Assembly: GCA_039602395.1 (NCBI GenBank)
Contig: JBCNJP010000027.1
Span: 38,077,841 to 38,141,840 of the forward strand
Source: Deinandra increscens subsp. villosa
Taxonomy: Eukaryota; Streptophyta; Magnoliopsida; Asterales; Asteraceae
Length of the DNA: 64,000 nucleotides
Direction: 5' to 3'
The position numbers and the translations under genes were made by a program. The notes below the pieces were generated by a model. That model made no database searches. It saw nothing but the letters and a program-made list of their open reading frames with translations, and had not been told where the DNA came from. This document shows, piece after piece, positions 35,695-46,500 of the stretch. Each line of letters starts with the position of its first letter. Within the stretch, counting starts at the first letter, position 1.

Positions 35695-36624
35695 GGGTAG
35701 GGTTCTATGGAAAACACTTCATTTTTGGAAAACCTGAAAAACCACTTTCTAACCATTGATTTAAAATTACTGGTTGAGATCAAATAAGGGCAAGATGGTA
35801 AATTTGGAGGGTTTAATAATGGCATAACAGATAAATGATATTTTTATTAATAAATGTTTTAATTAAATTCTCTCTACAATCTTCTTTTTCCTTAAATATC
35901 TCTCTCCGTCTCTCTCCTTTAATTGTAAATTTTAGACCAAATTTTAGAAAAGAAAAACAAACAAAATTTATAAAAGAAAAAAAAATATTGATCACCGGTT
36001 CATCACCAGAGTAACGATTGTTACACAGTTGTAACTATAACTAATCAACGTATACAAATTTTGTTACAACTGTATATATATTCGTGTTACATTCGTGTAA
36101 CAGTAATTTCATGTATATTTTTCAAGAAAAAATTGAAGGTTACATATGCGTAACAATAATTTTACATATGTGTAATCAAATCAAACATTAGATATGTTAC
36201 AGTCATGTAATTGTACTGAAGTTTTGAAACAGAAAAATACGAAATAGAAAAAAACAGTAACAGTATTATAACAGTATTTGTGACAATAAAACAGAATGTT
36301 GTTACATTGCTGTAACAACAACGATGTAGAAAGTAACAACAGCGATTGTCGAAAAAAAGTTGAATGTACATGAAAGTAATTCAAATAAAAACAGGAGTTG
36401 ATTATGGAGATCAGATAAATTGATTATGAAGTGTCATTAATTAACTAATGTAGGTTATTAGTTAATTGTCATTAAATTAAAGAATTGTTTACTAAATTAG
36501 AATATGGTAAGTTACCATATTACCATTTTTATAAAATAAAAAAACAAAAATAGAATGAAATTTCTGATTGGTTAGATATGGTTTTCTAAGTTTTCTAATG
36601 AATAGGGTTTTGCAATGATCATCT

Positions 36625-36625
<1 letters not shown>
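35693..36625. mobile_element. Micron-like (TA)n-flanked element A, copy 2 (about 930 bp)
   Basis: The element runs from TAGGGTAGGGTTCTATGG to GTTTTGCAATGATCATCTT. It is flanked on both sides by TA microsatellites (35636-35690 and 36626-36674). It has no coding capacity and no clear terminal inverted repeat. Elements that live inside (TA)n tracts are known from rice as Micron. Assignment here is by analogy. It carries the GTTACA-N4-TGTAAC dyads at 36020-36316. Confidence 0.55.
36020..36316. repeat. Series of GTTACA-N4-TGTAAC dyads in element A
   Basis: 16-base dyads with fixed arms and a variable 4-base centre occur at 36020 (CAGT), 36086 (TTCG), 36139 (TATG), 36161 (TATG, arms TTTACA/TGTAAT), 36196 (GTCA) and 36301 (TTGC). 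A half-degenerate copy lies at 36063. Copy 3 retains the set (40659 to 40955), and copy 1 retains those before the gap. The fixed spacing points to a dimeric DNA-binding protein or to transcripts with repeated hairpins. Confidence 0.8.
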
Positions 36626-36674
<49 letters not shown>

Positions 36675-36714
36675 TAGTAGATGATAAAATATAAAAAAAC
36701 GTTTAAATTAAAAA

Positions 36715-37164
36715 GATGTAAAAAAAGACCATATTTCTGGTCCTCCGATGTATCGACATAAGCTCGAATAAGAGCTAACTTCTCTTGGGTATCCCATGGC
36801 ACCCGTCCTTGTTTTTATTGCATTCCTTCAATCGTTTTTTTCCTTTTACCTCGGCCTCTCCGAACCCGCTCCGGCACTTGTGTCTCGGGTATAACCTCCA
36901 CGTCGTCATCTTCTTGATCAAGATGTGGTGTTTGAGGTTGTGATTGAGTAGGTGGAGGTTGCGGTGAGAAAACGGTTTGTGGTTGGAATTGCCCCCATTG
37001 AACGTAATTTGTGAAAGAGGGGTTGGGATTGTACATTTGAAGGTATTTGACCCGTGTACAACAGATTAGTCCCCCCCCCCCCCACACACACACATAGGTA
37101 TATGCCACGGTTGAAGATTCTGGTTGTTGTTAGAAGAATCTTGGTTGGGTTGGTCAGGATTCAT
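36715..37164 (-). pseudogene. Harbinger-type ORF1-like protein, N-terminal part (copy 2)
   Basis: It starts MNPDQPNQDSS at 37164, followed by a proline/glutamine-rich stretch (SPQPPPTQSQPQTPHLDQ) and a basic patch (RRGRGKRKKT). After a stop at about 36815, the frame of a Myb/SANT-like domain begins (GRVPWDTQE, then LALIRAYVDTSEDQKYG). A CA/G microsatellite near 37070-37095 disrupts the frame relative to copy 3. The SANT-like half-domain joins conceptually to the C-terminal part at 34916-35611. Confidence 0.5.
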
Positions 37165-37202
37165 GATGAATTTTTTAAAACTTTTTTAAAGAGATAGAAG
37201 AT

Positions 37203-39806
37203 TGTCACACCCCCAAATCAACCACTAACGGAGTTTATACCGTTAGGGGGTGCGAGCAAACCAGGACCACAACCATTAGTTACAAATACTAAACGAATCA
37301 GAGTAAAGTCCAAACATTATATAATAAATAACAATTTCAACAGTACGCAGCGGAAAACATTGTCTTTAGCACTAACCACGTGCTTTACAAACCAGTGTTT
37401 TAAATCCCCAATTAAGTTTAATCAAAAATAAAAGTCTTCATGTGCCATGCCAACCCGATCCGGATACTCCTTAGCGATCTGCAAAAGTTTAAACCACGCA
37501 AGAGTCAACCTAACGGTTGGTGAGTACACAGTGGGCTTGTCATGCAGTGGCCCGGTCTCATACGTCATAATCGTGTAAACATATTCTTATGAAATATTCA
37601 TTTGTGAAAAGCGATAATTAATGATATCCAAAATCATAGTATTGTGGTTTAGTAAAAGTATTGTCCGTAACCTACGTTATCGGGTATGTACTAGTTTTGT
37701 ATAGTTAAAGTGCTCAACCGATATCGCGGGTAACTAATCCGTTGTTACATGCACTAAGGAAGTTTGTACCAAAGCTGACTATTATTGTAGTGGCCGTGCC
37801 ATCAGGATTTGCGGACCTACGTCATCGCGGATTTGCCTCCCCCGTGTCCTCTCGGGATCACGGTCAGATAGGCTGATATTGCACCTCCGTGCACTCCCCG
37901 TGCCACGGGGCGGAGTTTGTCAAACTCCAGTAGATCTACCCAACATCCCCTCGCTTTACAATTAATGGTACAATTTAGTTGAGGACTTTTAAGTTTTCAA
38001 GGCATCCTTAGAAATCATGTGATATCATGTGGTTTAGACTTTAACCTACGCTAGCCATATTAAAACGGTTTTTCCGGATTCTCATGAATCTCAAAGTGTT
38101 TTCAGTTTTGTTTCAGAAATAGTTGTTTAAGTAATTCGCAAGTGCTTCCCATAAAGCACTTCAAGTTCATCAAGTGGGTGCCTAGCATTCCCGAGTTCAA
38201 GTTCATCAAGTGGGTGCCAAGCACTCCCGAGTTCAAGTTCATCAGAGAGGTGCATAGCTCTCATAAGGTTGTCAGCATTGTTTTTCATTAAGTTATTCAG
38301 TGTGACCCAAACGGGTTCACGATAATTGGGTTAGTGACACTCACCTTGGGTTGCACTGCTACACTTGCTATATAATCCAAGTTTGCTTAACGAAGACCTA
38401 TGAACACGTTTAGGTCTTAAGTATTAGTTTGGTGTCTAATCTTTACTTAACGTCACTATGGCCCATAACATAGCACGTTGGAACTATGACTCGACATACC
38501 GACACACGACAACGATGGTTGATCATAAACAAGGGTTCATATACATCAGAAATCAATGCATGTATCATCATAGCATAATCATGTAAGTCATGGCATAATG
38601 TTCAAGTAAATTGCACAAGTTTGGATTCTGGTCTCAGTTTCGCTAGCAGTTTCGCTAGGCAGTTTCGCTGTGTGCACGGGCAGCACTTTCGCTAGGCAAT
38701 ACCCGATGACACAGTTTCGCTAGGCTAGTTTCGCTCGAAACTGTTGGCGTAGTTTCGCTAGCCTAGTTTCGCCCGAAACTGGTTGAACTTTCGTTCAGGG
38801 AATTTCGCTCGGTAGTTTCATCCGAACAGGTCTGGTTGGTTTACCCGGCGACACTACAGTTTCGCTACATAGTGTCGCTGGATGAAGATATACATAATTT
38901 CGCTGCTTAATTTCGCCCAGAGAACACACAGTGTCGCTGGTCGCGAAAAACTCACAAATTAGCCTAAAAATCAATCTAGCAGCTTCCATATTTCATGTAA
39001 TTCAATATCTAGCATGCATAATCATTTACCAACATAAATCAGTAAGCTTTAACACCTTAAACATGGGTTTTCATCATCAAATCACCAAAAAAACACATTT
39101 TAAACCTAAAATGACTAAAATGGCATAAATCTTCATTATGGGTGGATTTCAAACGTAAAGTTACTGACTTTATGATAGATCTAGCATTCCTAAGCAACAT
39201 ATCAAGAGATCAGGTGATTACATGAAGATTCAAGCATGCTTTTTAAGAAAACACATAGAAAATGCATAAATAAAGGTTTTTGAGACTCACGATTCGATCT
39301 AGGATTCAAATAGATGTTGTCTCGAGGCTGAGTTGGTGTTTCTTTGGTGGTTTTCTCGGCTGACCAGATTCCAGGAGAGTGAGTGTGTGTGTTTGAGAGA
39401 AATGGTGCAACAAATGAGACAACTAGGGTTTTATGCCATTATATATCAGAGGCTAGTTTCGCTGGCTAGTTTCGCTGGCCAGGCGAAACTGTCTCTGATT
39501 TCATGAGATCCAATAGTTTAACCGACTACCGGGCGACACTATAGTTTCGCCCGTTAGTTTCGCTGGCAACCAAGAAAGGCAAATTTTCATTTTATTCCTA
39601 ATACTGAATCATGCGTTTTCATCACGTTGCACATAATGACAATACATACATAAATAATCACATAACACATATGGACGGGTTCGGTGATCAACCAAAGGAC
39701 GTGGACGTATTCGGCCTAGTTAAGCATTAGTTACTAAGTTAACACTTATAACGTAACTAACGGAATTGTCTAACGGAAGTAAACCTTGAAATTCTCGGAT
39801 GTCACA
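37203..39806 (-). mobile_element. Long LTR of a Ty3/Gypsy element (3' LTR, 2.6 kb)
   Basis: Read on the minus strand it starts TGTGACATCCGAG and ends GGGGGTGTGACA, giving TG...CA ends with TGTGACA inverted. It is preceded by the purine tract ACAAGGGGATGA and the end of pol, so it is the 3' LTR. The inner part carries many TTTCGC motifs (38636-39570) and four-fold CAAGTTCATCAAGTGGGTG-like repeats near 38160-38250. Confidence 0.85.
38636..39570 (-). repeat. Array of AGTTTCGCT-type motifs in the Gypsy LTR
   Basis: At least 16 TTTCGC hexamers, mostly in the context (C)AGTTTCGCT(A/G)G, plus variants (GTGTCGCTGG, TTTCGTTC), are dispersed in two clusters at 38636-38945 and 39450-39570. Some occur as inverted pairs with GCGAAACT. 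The motif density far exceeds chance in this AT-rich DNA. Confidence 0.8.
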
Positions 39807-39956
39807 TCATCCCCTTGTAATTGGAATTTTCGTCCCGAAAATTATTCTTGCGTCGTAGCATTCGCAGCCTCGGCTGTCGTTGTTGCTGGGGAAAGAAAGC
39901 AAAAGTTTTAAGGTCGTCACATCCTCCTCCTGTTAAAGGAATTTTGGTCCCCAAAA

Positions 39957-40104
39957 TTAAATCATACCTTGAGTTTCCGCGGACGTTTGCTCGAATAAGT
40001 GAGGATACTTTTTCTTCATCTGATCCTCTCGTTCCCAAGTATATTCAGGTCCACGCTTTGAGTTCCATCGAACTTTGACGATCGGAATCTTGCTACGTTT
40101 GACG
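39957..40104 (-). pseudogene. C-terminal end of Ty3/Gypsy pol (integrase)
   Basis: The frame encodes VKVRWNSKRGPEYTWEREDQ and then KKKYPHLF, the typical C-terminal tail of plant Gypsy integrases, and stops at 39957. It is cut at about 40104, where the sequence changes into the Harbinger-type ORF. All upstream Gypsy domains are absent. Downstream (39807-39956) are two successive end-of-pol / purine-tract modules. Confidence 0.85.
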
Positions 40105-40271
40105 GGTTCGATCCACTTGCACCATAATCCCATGGAATTTCCCAATTTTCGTCTTTTTGGTGCTCCACTTGCCGCTAAGTTTGTCGTTGTTGCGGAATAT
40201 CGGGAGCTCATTGAGTTTTCGGCTTCCTTCAAGCTAGCGTGATTTCGTGCTAACTCGATCCCAAAACGCAT
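40105..40271 (-). pseudogene. Harbinger-type ORF1-like fragment fused to Gypsy pol (copy 3)
   Basis: Only the first 55 or so codons of the C-terminal part remain. One base is missing relative to copy 2 (GAGTTTTCGG for GAGTTTTGCGG, near 40217). This shifts the frame so that it runs open into the Gypsy integrase tail, giving a 104-codon chimera (39957-40271). It is a recombination product, not a likely gene. Confidence 0.7.
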
Positions 40272-40292
40272 CTTTAGTTTGCGAGTTACCTA

Positions 40293-40334
<42 letters not shown>

Positions 40335-40341
<7 letters not shown>

Positions 40342-41261
40342 AGTTCTATGGAAAACACTTCATTTTTGGAAAACCTGAAAAACCACTTTCTAACCATTGA
40401 TTTAAAATTACTGGTTGAGATCAAATAAGGGCAAGATGGTAAATTTGGAGGGTTTAATAATGGCATAACAGATAAATGATATTTTTATTAATAAATGTTT
40501 TAATTAATCTCTCTACAATCTTCTTTTTCCTTAAATATCTCTCTCCGTCTCTCTCCTTTAATTGCAAATTTTAGACCAAATTTTAGTAAAGAAAAACAAA
40601 CAAAATTTATAAAAGAAAAAAAAATATTGATCACCGGTTCATCACCAGAGTAACGATTGTTACACAGTTGTAACTATAACTAATCAACGTATACAAATTT
40701 TGTTACAACTGTATATATATTCGTGTTACATTCGTGTAACAGTAATTTCATGTATATTTTTCAAGAAAAAATTGAAGGTTACATATGCGTAACAATAATT
40801 TTACATATGTGTAATCAAATCAAACATTAGATATGTTACAGTCATGTAATTGTACTGAAGTTTTGAAACAGAAAAATATGAAATAGAAAAAAACAGTAAC
40901 AGTATTATAACAGTATTTGTGACAATAAAACAGAATGTTGTTACATTGCTGTAACAACAACGATGTAGAAAGTAACAACAGCGATTGTCGAAAAAAATTT
41001 GAATGTACATGAAAGTAATTCAAATAAAAACAGGAGTTGATTATGAAGATCAGATAAATTGATTATAAGTGTCATTAATTAACTAATGTAGGTTATTAGT
41101 TAATTGTTAATTGTCATTAAATTAAAGAATTGTTTACTAAATTAGAATATGGTAAGTTACCATATTACCATTTTTATAAAATAAAAAAACAAAAATAGAA
41201 TGAAATTTCTGATTGGTTAGATATGGTTTTCTAATAAGAATAGGGTTTTGCAATGATCATC

Positions 41262-41264
<3 letters not shown>
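40335..41264. mobile_element. Micron-like element A, copy 3
   Basis: It is nearly identical to 35693-36625, again between TA microsatellites. A short TTAATTG duplication near 41100 is one of the few differences. All dyads of copy 2 are retained. Confidence 0.6.
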
Positions 41265-41294
<30 letters not shown>

Positions 41295-41297
<3 letters not shown>

Positions 41298-42288
41298 GGG
41301 GGTTCCTGTGCGGCAGGGGGTTTTGCCTAAGTCCGGTGCGGCAGGGGGTAATAAAGGAAAATTCCAGATTTCTTCCCCCATAAGTATATTTGTTAGTTAC
41401 TCATTTCCCCCCAGAATTTTAAACGGCCATAACTTTTTCATACGACATTATTTTCAAAAACGAATTTCACCATTATTCTAGTCGTGATTTTATCTTTAAT
41501 TTGAGACTAGGTTTGTTCGATTTGAAGAAAAAAAAATTGACGTTTTTTCCGGGTTTTTTTCCATTTTTTTTTTTTTTTTTTTTTTTGAGTAGTACTAGGT
41601 GCGATTTAGGCCCCTAAAAATTTTCAGATTTTAATTCGAAGCGTAGATATCTTTTTTTTAATTTTTTTTAAAAACATTGACAGTGTACACGAGCATAGAC
41701 CAGCATTGACCAGCACAACAGCACAAATCCACCAGCACAGCCAGCACAGACCAGCACAAGAGCACAATTCCACCAGCACAGCCAGCACAGACCAGCATGA
41801 CCAGCACAACACTGACCCAGCACTGACCAGCATAGACCAGCACAGTGTACAAAACTGAACTAAAAAATTAAAAAAAAAATGCCTACACTTCGAATTAAGG
41901 TCTGAAAGTTTGCAGGGTCATAAATCGCTACTAGGAGAATCCAAAAAAAAAAAAAAAAAAACGTTCTGGAAAACGTCGTAAAAAACGTGAAATTTTTTTT
42001 TTCTCCAACTCGAGCAAACCTAGTCTCAAATTAAAGATAAAATCACGACTAGAATTATGGTGAAATTCGTTTTCGAAAATAATGTCGTATGAAAAAGTTA
42101 TTGTCGTTTAAAAATTGGGGGGAACTTGAATAAATATGTTTTTCCAGATTTACCCTTCCAGTTTTTAGATTCCCTCCACTCCTTCTCTCTCATCTCCTTC
42201 AATCTTATCCATCCATCCACTTGATCTAAAGGCCCAAAATGTGCCGCACCGGACTTAGGGAAAACTTGGTGTCGCATTTGATCCGAAA

Positions 42289-42290
<2 letters not shown>
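41295..42290. mobile_element. Fold-back element (about 1 kb) inserted in a (TA)n tract
   Basis: Long inverted arms (about 41295-41685 and 41875-42290) match through CCTAAGTCCGGTGCGGCA, AAAAAGTTAT / ATAACTTTTT with ATACGACATTATTTTC, GAATTTCACCAT, AGTCGTGATTTTATCTTTAA and CTTCGAATTAA. The loop is a CCAGCACAG minisatellite (41690-41850). TA microsatellites flank both ends. Copy 2 lacks it at the same place. It has no coding capacity. A single transcript would form a very long hairpin. Confidence 0.75.
41690..41850 (+). repeat. CCAGCACAG-type minisatellite in the fold-back loop
   Basis: ACCAGCACAG / GCACAGCCAGCACAGACC units repeat irregularly about a dozen times, ending in GTGTAC on both sides (GTGTACACGAG...CAGTGTACAAA). 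Cysteine/valine-rich open frames through it are artefacts. Confidence 0.8.
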
Positions 42291-42342
<52 letters not shown>

Positions 42343-42379
42343 TAGATGATAAAATATAAAAAAACGTTTAAATTAAAAA

Positions 42380-42836
42380 GATATAAAAAAAGACCATATT
42401 TCTGGTCCTCTGATGTATCGACATAAGCTCGAATAAGAGCTAACTCCTCTTGGGTATCCCATGGCACCCGTCCTTGTTTTTATTGCATTCCTTCAATCGT
42501 TTTTTTCCTTTTACCTCGGCCTCTCCGAACCCGCTCCGGCACTTGTGTCTCGGGTATAACCTCCACGTCGTCATCTTCTTGATCAAGATGTGGTGTTTGA
42601 GGTTGTGATTGAGTAGGTGGAGGTTGCGGTGAGAAAACGGTTTGTGGTTGGAATTGCCCCCATTGAACGTAATTTGTGAAAGAGGGGTTGGGATTGTACA
42701 TTTGAAGGTATTTGACCCGTGTACAACAGATTAGTCCCCCCCCCCCCCCCACACACACACACACACATAGGTATATGCACGGTTGAAGATTCTGGTTGTT
42801 GTTAGAAGAATCTTGGTTGGGTTGGTCAGGATTCAT
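42380..42836 (-). pseudogene. Harbinger-type ORF1-like protein, N-terminal part (copy 3)
   Basis: The frame is open from MNPDQPNQDSSNNNQ at 42836 through the CA/G microsatellite (YLCVCVCVGGGGG), the proline/glutamine-rich part, DDDVEVIPE and the basic RRGRGKRKKT to a stop at about 42480. A Myb/SANT-like segment ending in RAYVDTSEDQKYG then continues to about 42390. Fold-back and Micron-like insertions separate it from its truncated C-terminal part. Confidence 0.5.
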
Positions 42837-43054
42837 GATGAATTTTTTAAAACTTTTTTATATAACAAAACTAATTGCTCATCCCTCTCACACAATAACT
42901 GTACAACATCAAAGCCAATAGTATTTAGCCAAATCACATCTTCTTTCTTCAAATACCAATGAAATAATGCCACCACAATGTCAATTCTTGCTTCTCTACC
43001 TGCCACGACAACCCACCCACATCCACTAATACAATACTACTTTTGTAGCTTCCG

Positions 43055-43583
43055 ATGGCAACCCCAACCCAATTTGATTCACATTTTCTTTCTAGGTTTC
43101 TTTCTTGCGCAGCCGACTTTCAAGGCCCCTTTACAAAATCCGAGATCGATGATTCTGCGATTCAAGTCCTCTTGATGTTTGTTTACGAGGTAAAGATGAA
43201 GACGTATAAGCTAAGTTCGTCGGATATGATTCTGAGAGAGGGGTTCAGGCATGGGCAGAGTTGTCCAAGTGGTTTAATCGATGATTTCAGGTACGATAGT
43301 TCTCTCCTTTGGAAATTTTTGTATTAGCTTTTGAGAATTTAGATTCCGTTTCATTTTGTAAAGGCTTGAGATGAGCGACGAAGACGGTAAACTGGTGCGA
43401 CAAGCCGACAACTACTCCTATTTGTTCGTTGTCATGGAGGCATGTAAGAGCTTAATATGTACATGCATTGATGTGTGCGAGCTTGATAAAATAAGGTGTA
43501 TTGCTCATTGGGGGTACAGTTCCAAGTTCGCGATTGCCATTCAACTTGATTTATTTATGGATTCACTTCCTGTTTCAATTTGA
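43055..43583 (+). CDS. Unidentified short gene or gene fragment, two possible exons
   Basis: An ATG at 43055 opens a frame with ordinary amino-acid composition (TKSEIDDSAIQVLLMFVYE, then DMILREGFRHGQSCPSGLIDDF). It reaches a splice donor (TTTCAGGTACGA) at about 43290. A second frame from about 43366 (GLEMSDEDGKLVRQADNYSY) follows an acceptor-like TTTTGTAAAG. I do not recognise the family. It may be a remnant of a larger gene, because no further exon is convincing downstream. It starts about 220 bases from the divergent Harbinger-type copy 3. Confidence 0.3.
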
Positions 43584-46500
43584 TTAATTTGATAAATTCT
43601 TATTTACTATGCATCTACAATATTACTTATCAGAATGATGCATCTACTTTATTATTTGGACTTATGATACCATAATGTGTAAATTGATACTTCTATTAGT
43701 GATTCTTACCTTTAATATTGAATCATGTATGATGGTTTATTTTTTTTTTTTAACTTCACATAATATAGAGTCCATCCATTCAAATTTTTGTTTGGGTGTG
43801 TGTTTGCACCATTCTGTTAGACCTAATAAATAATTATAGTGGAATTGCTTTAGTTTGATATACAGGTTGCACTAGAGAAGATTGCAAAATAAATATTAGA
43901 GGAGATTATCTTAAGGTGAAAGACAACGAGAGGGGTTGCTTTTCTGCTACAAAAAAATCACTAATGTAGTTTGAGTTTGATTTATTTTGATGTAGTTTGA
44001 GTTTGATTTATTTTGATGATGGTGTTATTTTTACATCATACTATCCTCTGTATCTTTGTCAACTAAACCCCCAAATCTTTAAATGTTTGACTTTTTGCTG
44101 CTGATTTCCAGGTTATTTGGATTGTACTATCACGGCTTAGGTTCATAGGTTAGATTCTATTTAAAATGTGTTCCACTAATTAGTTTTGATAGGCTTAATA
44201 TTATAAGTAAAGTTTTGTGTTTTAATGGTATTTGTTTGACAAACTGTAGATGAAGAAAAGAAGTACAATTCTATTTGAGAAGCCTAGACTTGCGATTTTG
44301 TTGTTTTTAGCAGAGAGAAGAATGAATGATGATGGGAATGGTCATGTTTGCTACTTACCTCAGTAGGTTGAACAAATTTAACCCAAAACGACGATATAAA
44401 AAACCCGATAACATACTGAACAGTTATGTTGTTTTTTCGCCTCCTGCATTCCTATAACTATTTTACGTTCTATACAACTGCAGATATCAGTGACACAAGG
44501 AAATCATATACCCGGACTCATAGACAGGTTGTTTCAGACACCCGGACTCAAAGAGAAGCAACAACCAGGGAATCAAACTGACGAAACTCATGCCTTTTAC
44601 CTTTGAAATTAAAAAAAAATTCGCAGGGTACGTTTTTGTATAATAGCTACCACCTGCCGACATGTTTGTAGTTGACTTATGATTTAACCTTTCTTTTGAT
44701 GAAGTGACAAAGTGGATTCTTTATAGGTAAGATATCATTTTAGGAAAAAGATTATTTCAATCTTCTTTTCTTTAACAGCAATGTTAATTATTATATATCT
44801 TATGGGTCTGAATGTTGCAACTTGCATCACACATTTAGCTATGCATACATGTTTATTGGAAATAGATTCTTTTTTGAATGATAGTTTGGAATGATGCTTT
44901 TGAATTTTTGAGGTTGTTGAATTTTAGAAATCTGGTAGTATGGCTCATACTTGGTCACCTGAGATTGGTTTTATGTAGGAAGCTCACTTCACACATGTAT
45001 GCATACATACATTAATCTAGAATTACAATATTGAAATGTCCTGTTTATTTCTGTATGAATAAAGATTCAGGTCTGGATTGAAAAATTAGTATTATGATTA
45101 TTGCAAGCTTTAGAAAATAGCTTTCACTATACTATATTTGTAGTTGTGTTTCTTTTGGGTAATTATAAAAGTCAAGTAAATAGAAAATTGTTTATGAATG
45201 TGACAATAAAATAAGAGATAAATTTACAAACTTGACCTTCCCATTTCTTAATATCTTTTTTACTCAGCAGCTTATCATCTCACATTTATTGCGAGACATG
45301 TTCTTTTGTTGTCAATCATCATGTTTTATCTTAGGTAACAAGCAATGGTTATACCATTTGTGACTCGATTTTAATTTGTTATTGTTTGTGTAATGCCAAC
45401 AGGATGGACTACGCAGGTGTGCTAATGAAAGGTGGTGTGCGAGGTTTGCTAACATTCTGTGTTTGTGTTCTTTTTCACTAAATATTGTTTCTTAGTAGAG
45501 TTAACTTTTACCCCCGTTCCTCCGAAAAAAAATTATATACCGAGTCTGGCTCCCTGATTTTTCGTTCAAGCTCCACCAATGACCAAAAACACAAAAAATG
45601 GAGGGCACCCGTATCACTAACCCATGAATGAAGATGCTCTAGCCATTTGTTGACATATGCAAACATTGCAACCTAGGCACTGTGAATCATGTGGAACCTT
45701 GCTCAAGAACATAACCCGTCTCACCATGACGTCCGGCAGGTATACCACTTATTATTACTATAACAAATTATATACAAGTACTTCAAAATTTTAGGAAAAT
45801 AGCAAACATCATTTGTGGGATGTGGATGACCACGAACTTCATAACTGAACCAAACAAGAACCTGTAGTGCAGATGCAACTAACAGCACCTCCGCCCCCTT
45901 CCACGCCTGCAGGCAAGGCAACAACAATGCAGGCAACAAAAAAAACATACGCGGAAATTCCCAGGTATGCATTAATTACTCAGCACAATAATTCTTAAAT
46001 AGTGTAGAGGAAACATCAAGAAATATTAGAGGCTCAAAAATGACCAGAAGACAAGGAAGACTAGAGAGTAGAGTATAGAGTAAAGCACATCTTTTGAACA
46101 TTAGCATCTATTAAACAGAAGCCCGTGACGGTTTTGAAAGTGGATCTGTGAACCTTAGGATGGTAGCCACCCGTGTATACAACATAAGGGCAAACTAATG
46201 GCATTACTTTTGTAACGTTGCAAATATGAACAAATGCACTTGGAAACTTTCTAAAGGGCAACTAAATTGGTAAGAAATATACTACTAATATAGTGGTGCT
46301 TCCACGTGATTCACTATTTACTATTGTATTACTTTCTGTGTCATATGATTTAAAGAACGAGAACATAAAAATGTACTTTCAGATAGGTTTATGGCCGCAA
46401 AGAACGAGCGGGTACCCATTAGCGATACTTTTGTGTCATGTTATTAAAGAATGTTAGTTCTATATTAACGGATTACCCGCCGCAACGCGCGGATGGGCTA

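Larger units (their letters stand above)
34337..37190. repeat. Duplicated block, copy 2 (most complete)
   Basis: It contains the whole split Harbinger-type gene with element A between the halves. It is nearly identical to copy 1 over 34337-36157. It matches copy 3 over 35433-36625 (40105-41264) and 36675-37185 (42341-42855). Beyond about 37188 it diverges from copy 3 and meets the Gypsy LTR. Confidence 0.9.
40105..42855. repeat. Duplicated block, copy 3
   Basis: It matches copy 2 from 35433 onward but lacks everything before that point, where Gypsy pol is joined. It differs by the extra fold-back element at 41295-42290 within the second TA tract. Its right end (after TTTTTAAAACTTTTTTA at about 42855) continues into sequence that copy 2 lacks. 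Confidence 0.88.

Noticed and set aside
41624..41852. Cysteine/valine/leucine-rich frames on the minus strand
   Set aside because: They are translations of the CCAGCACAG minisatellite.
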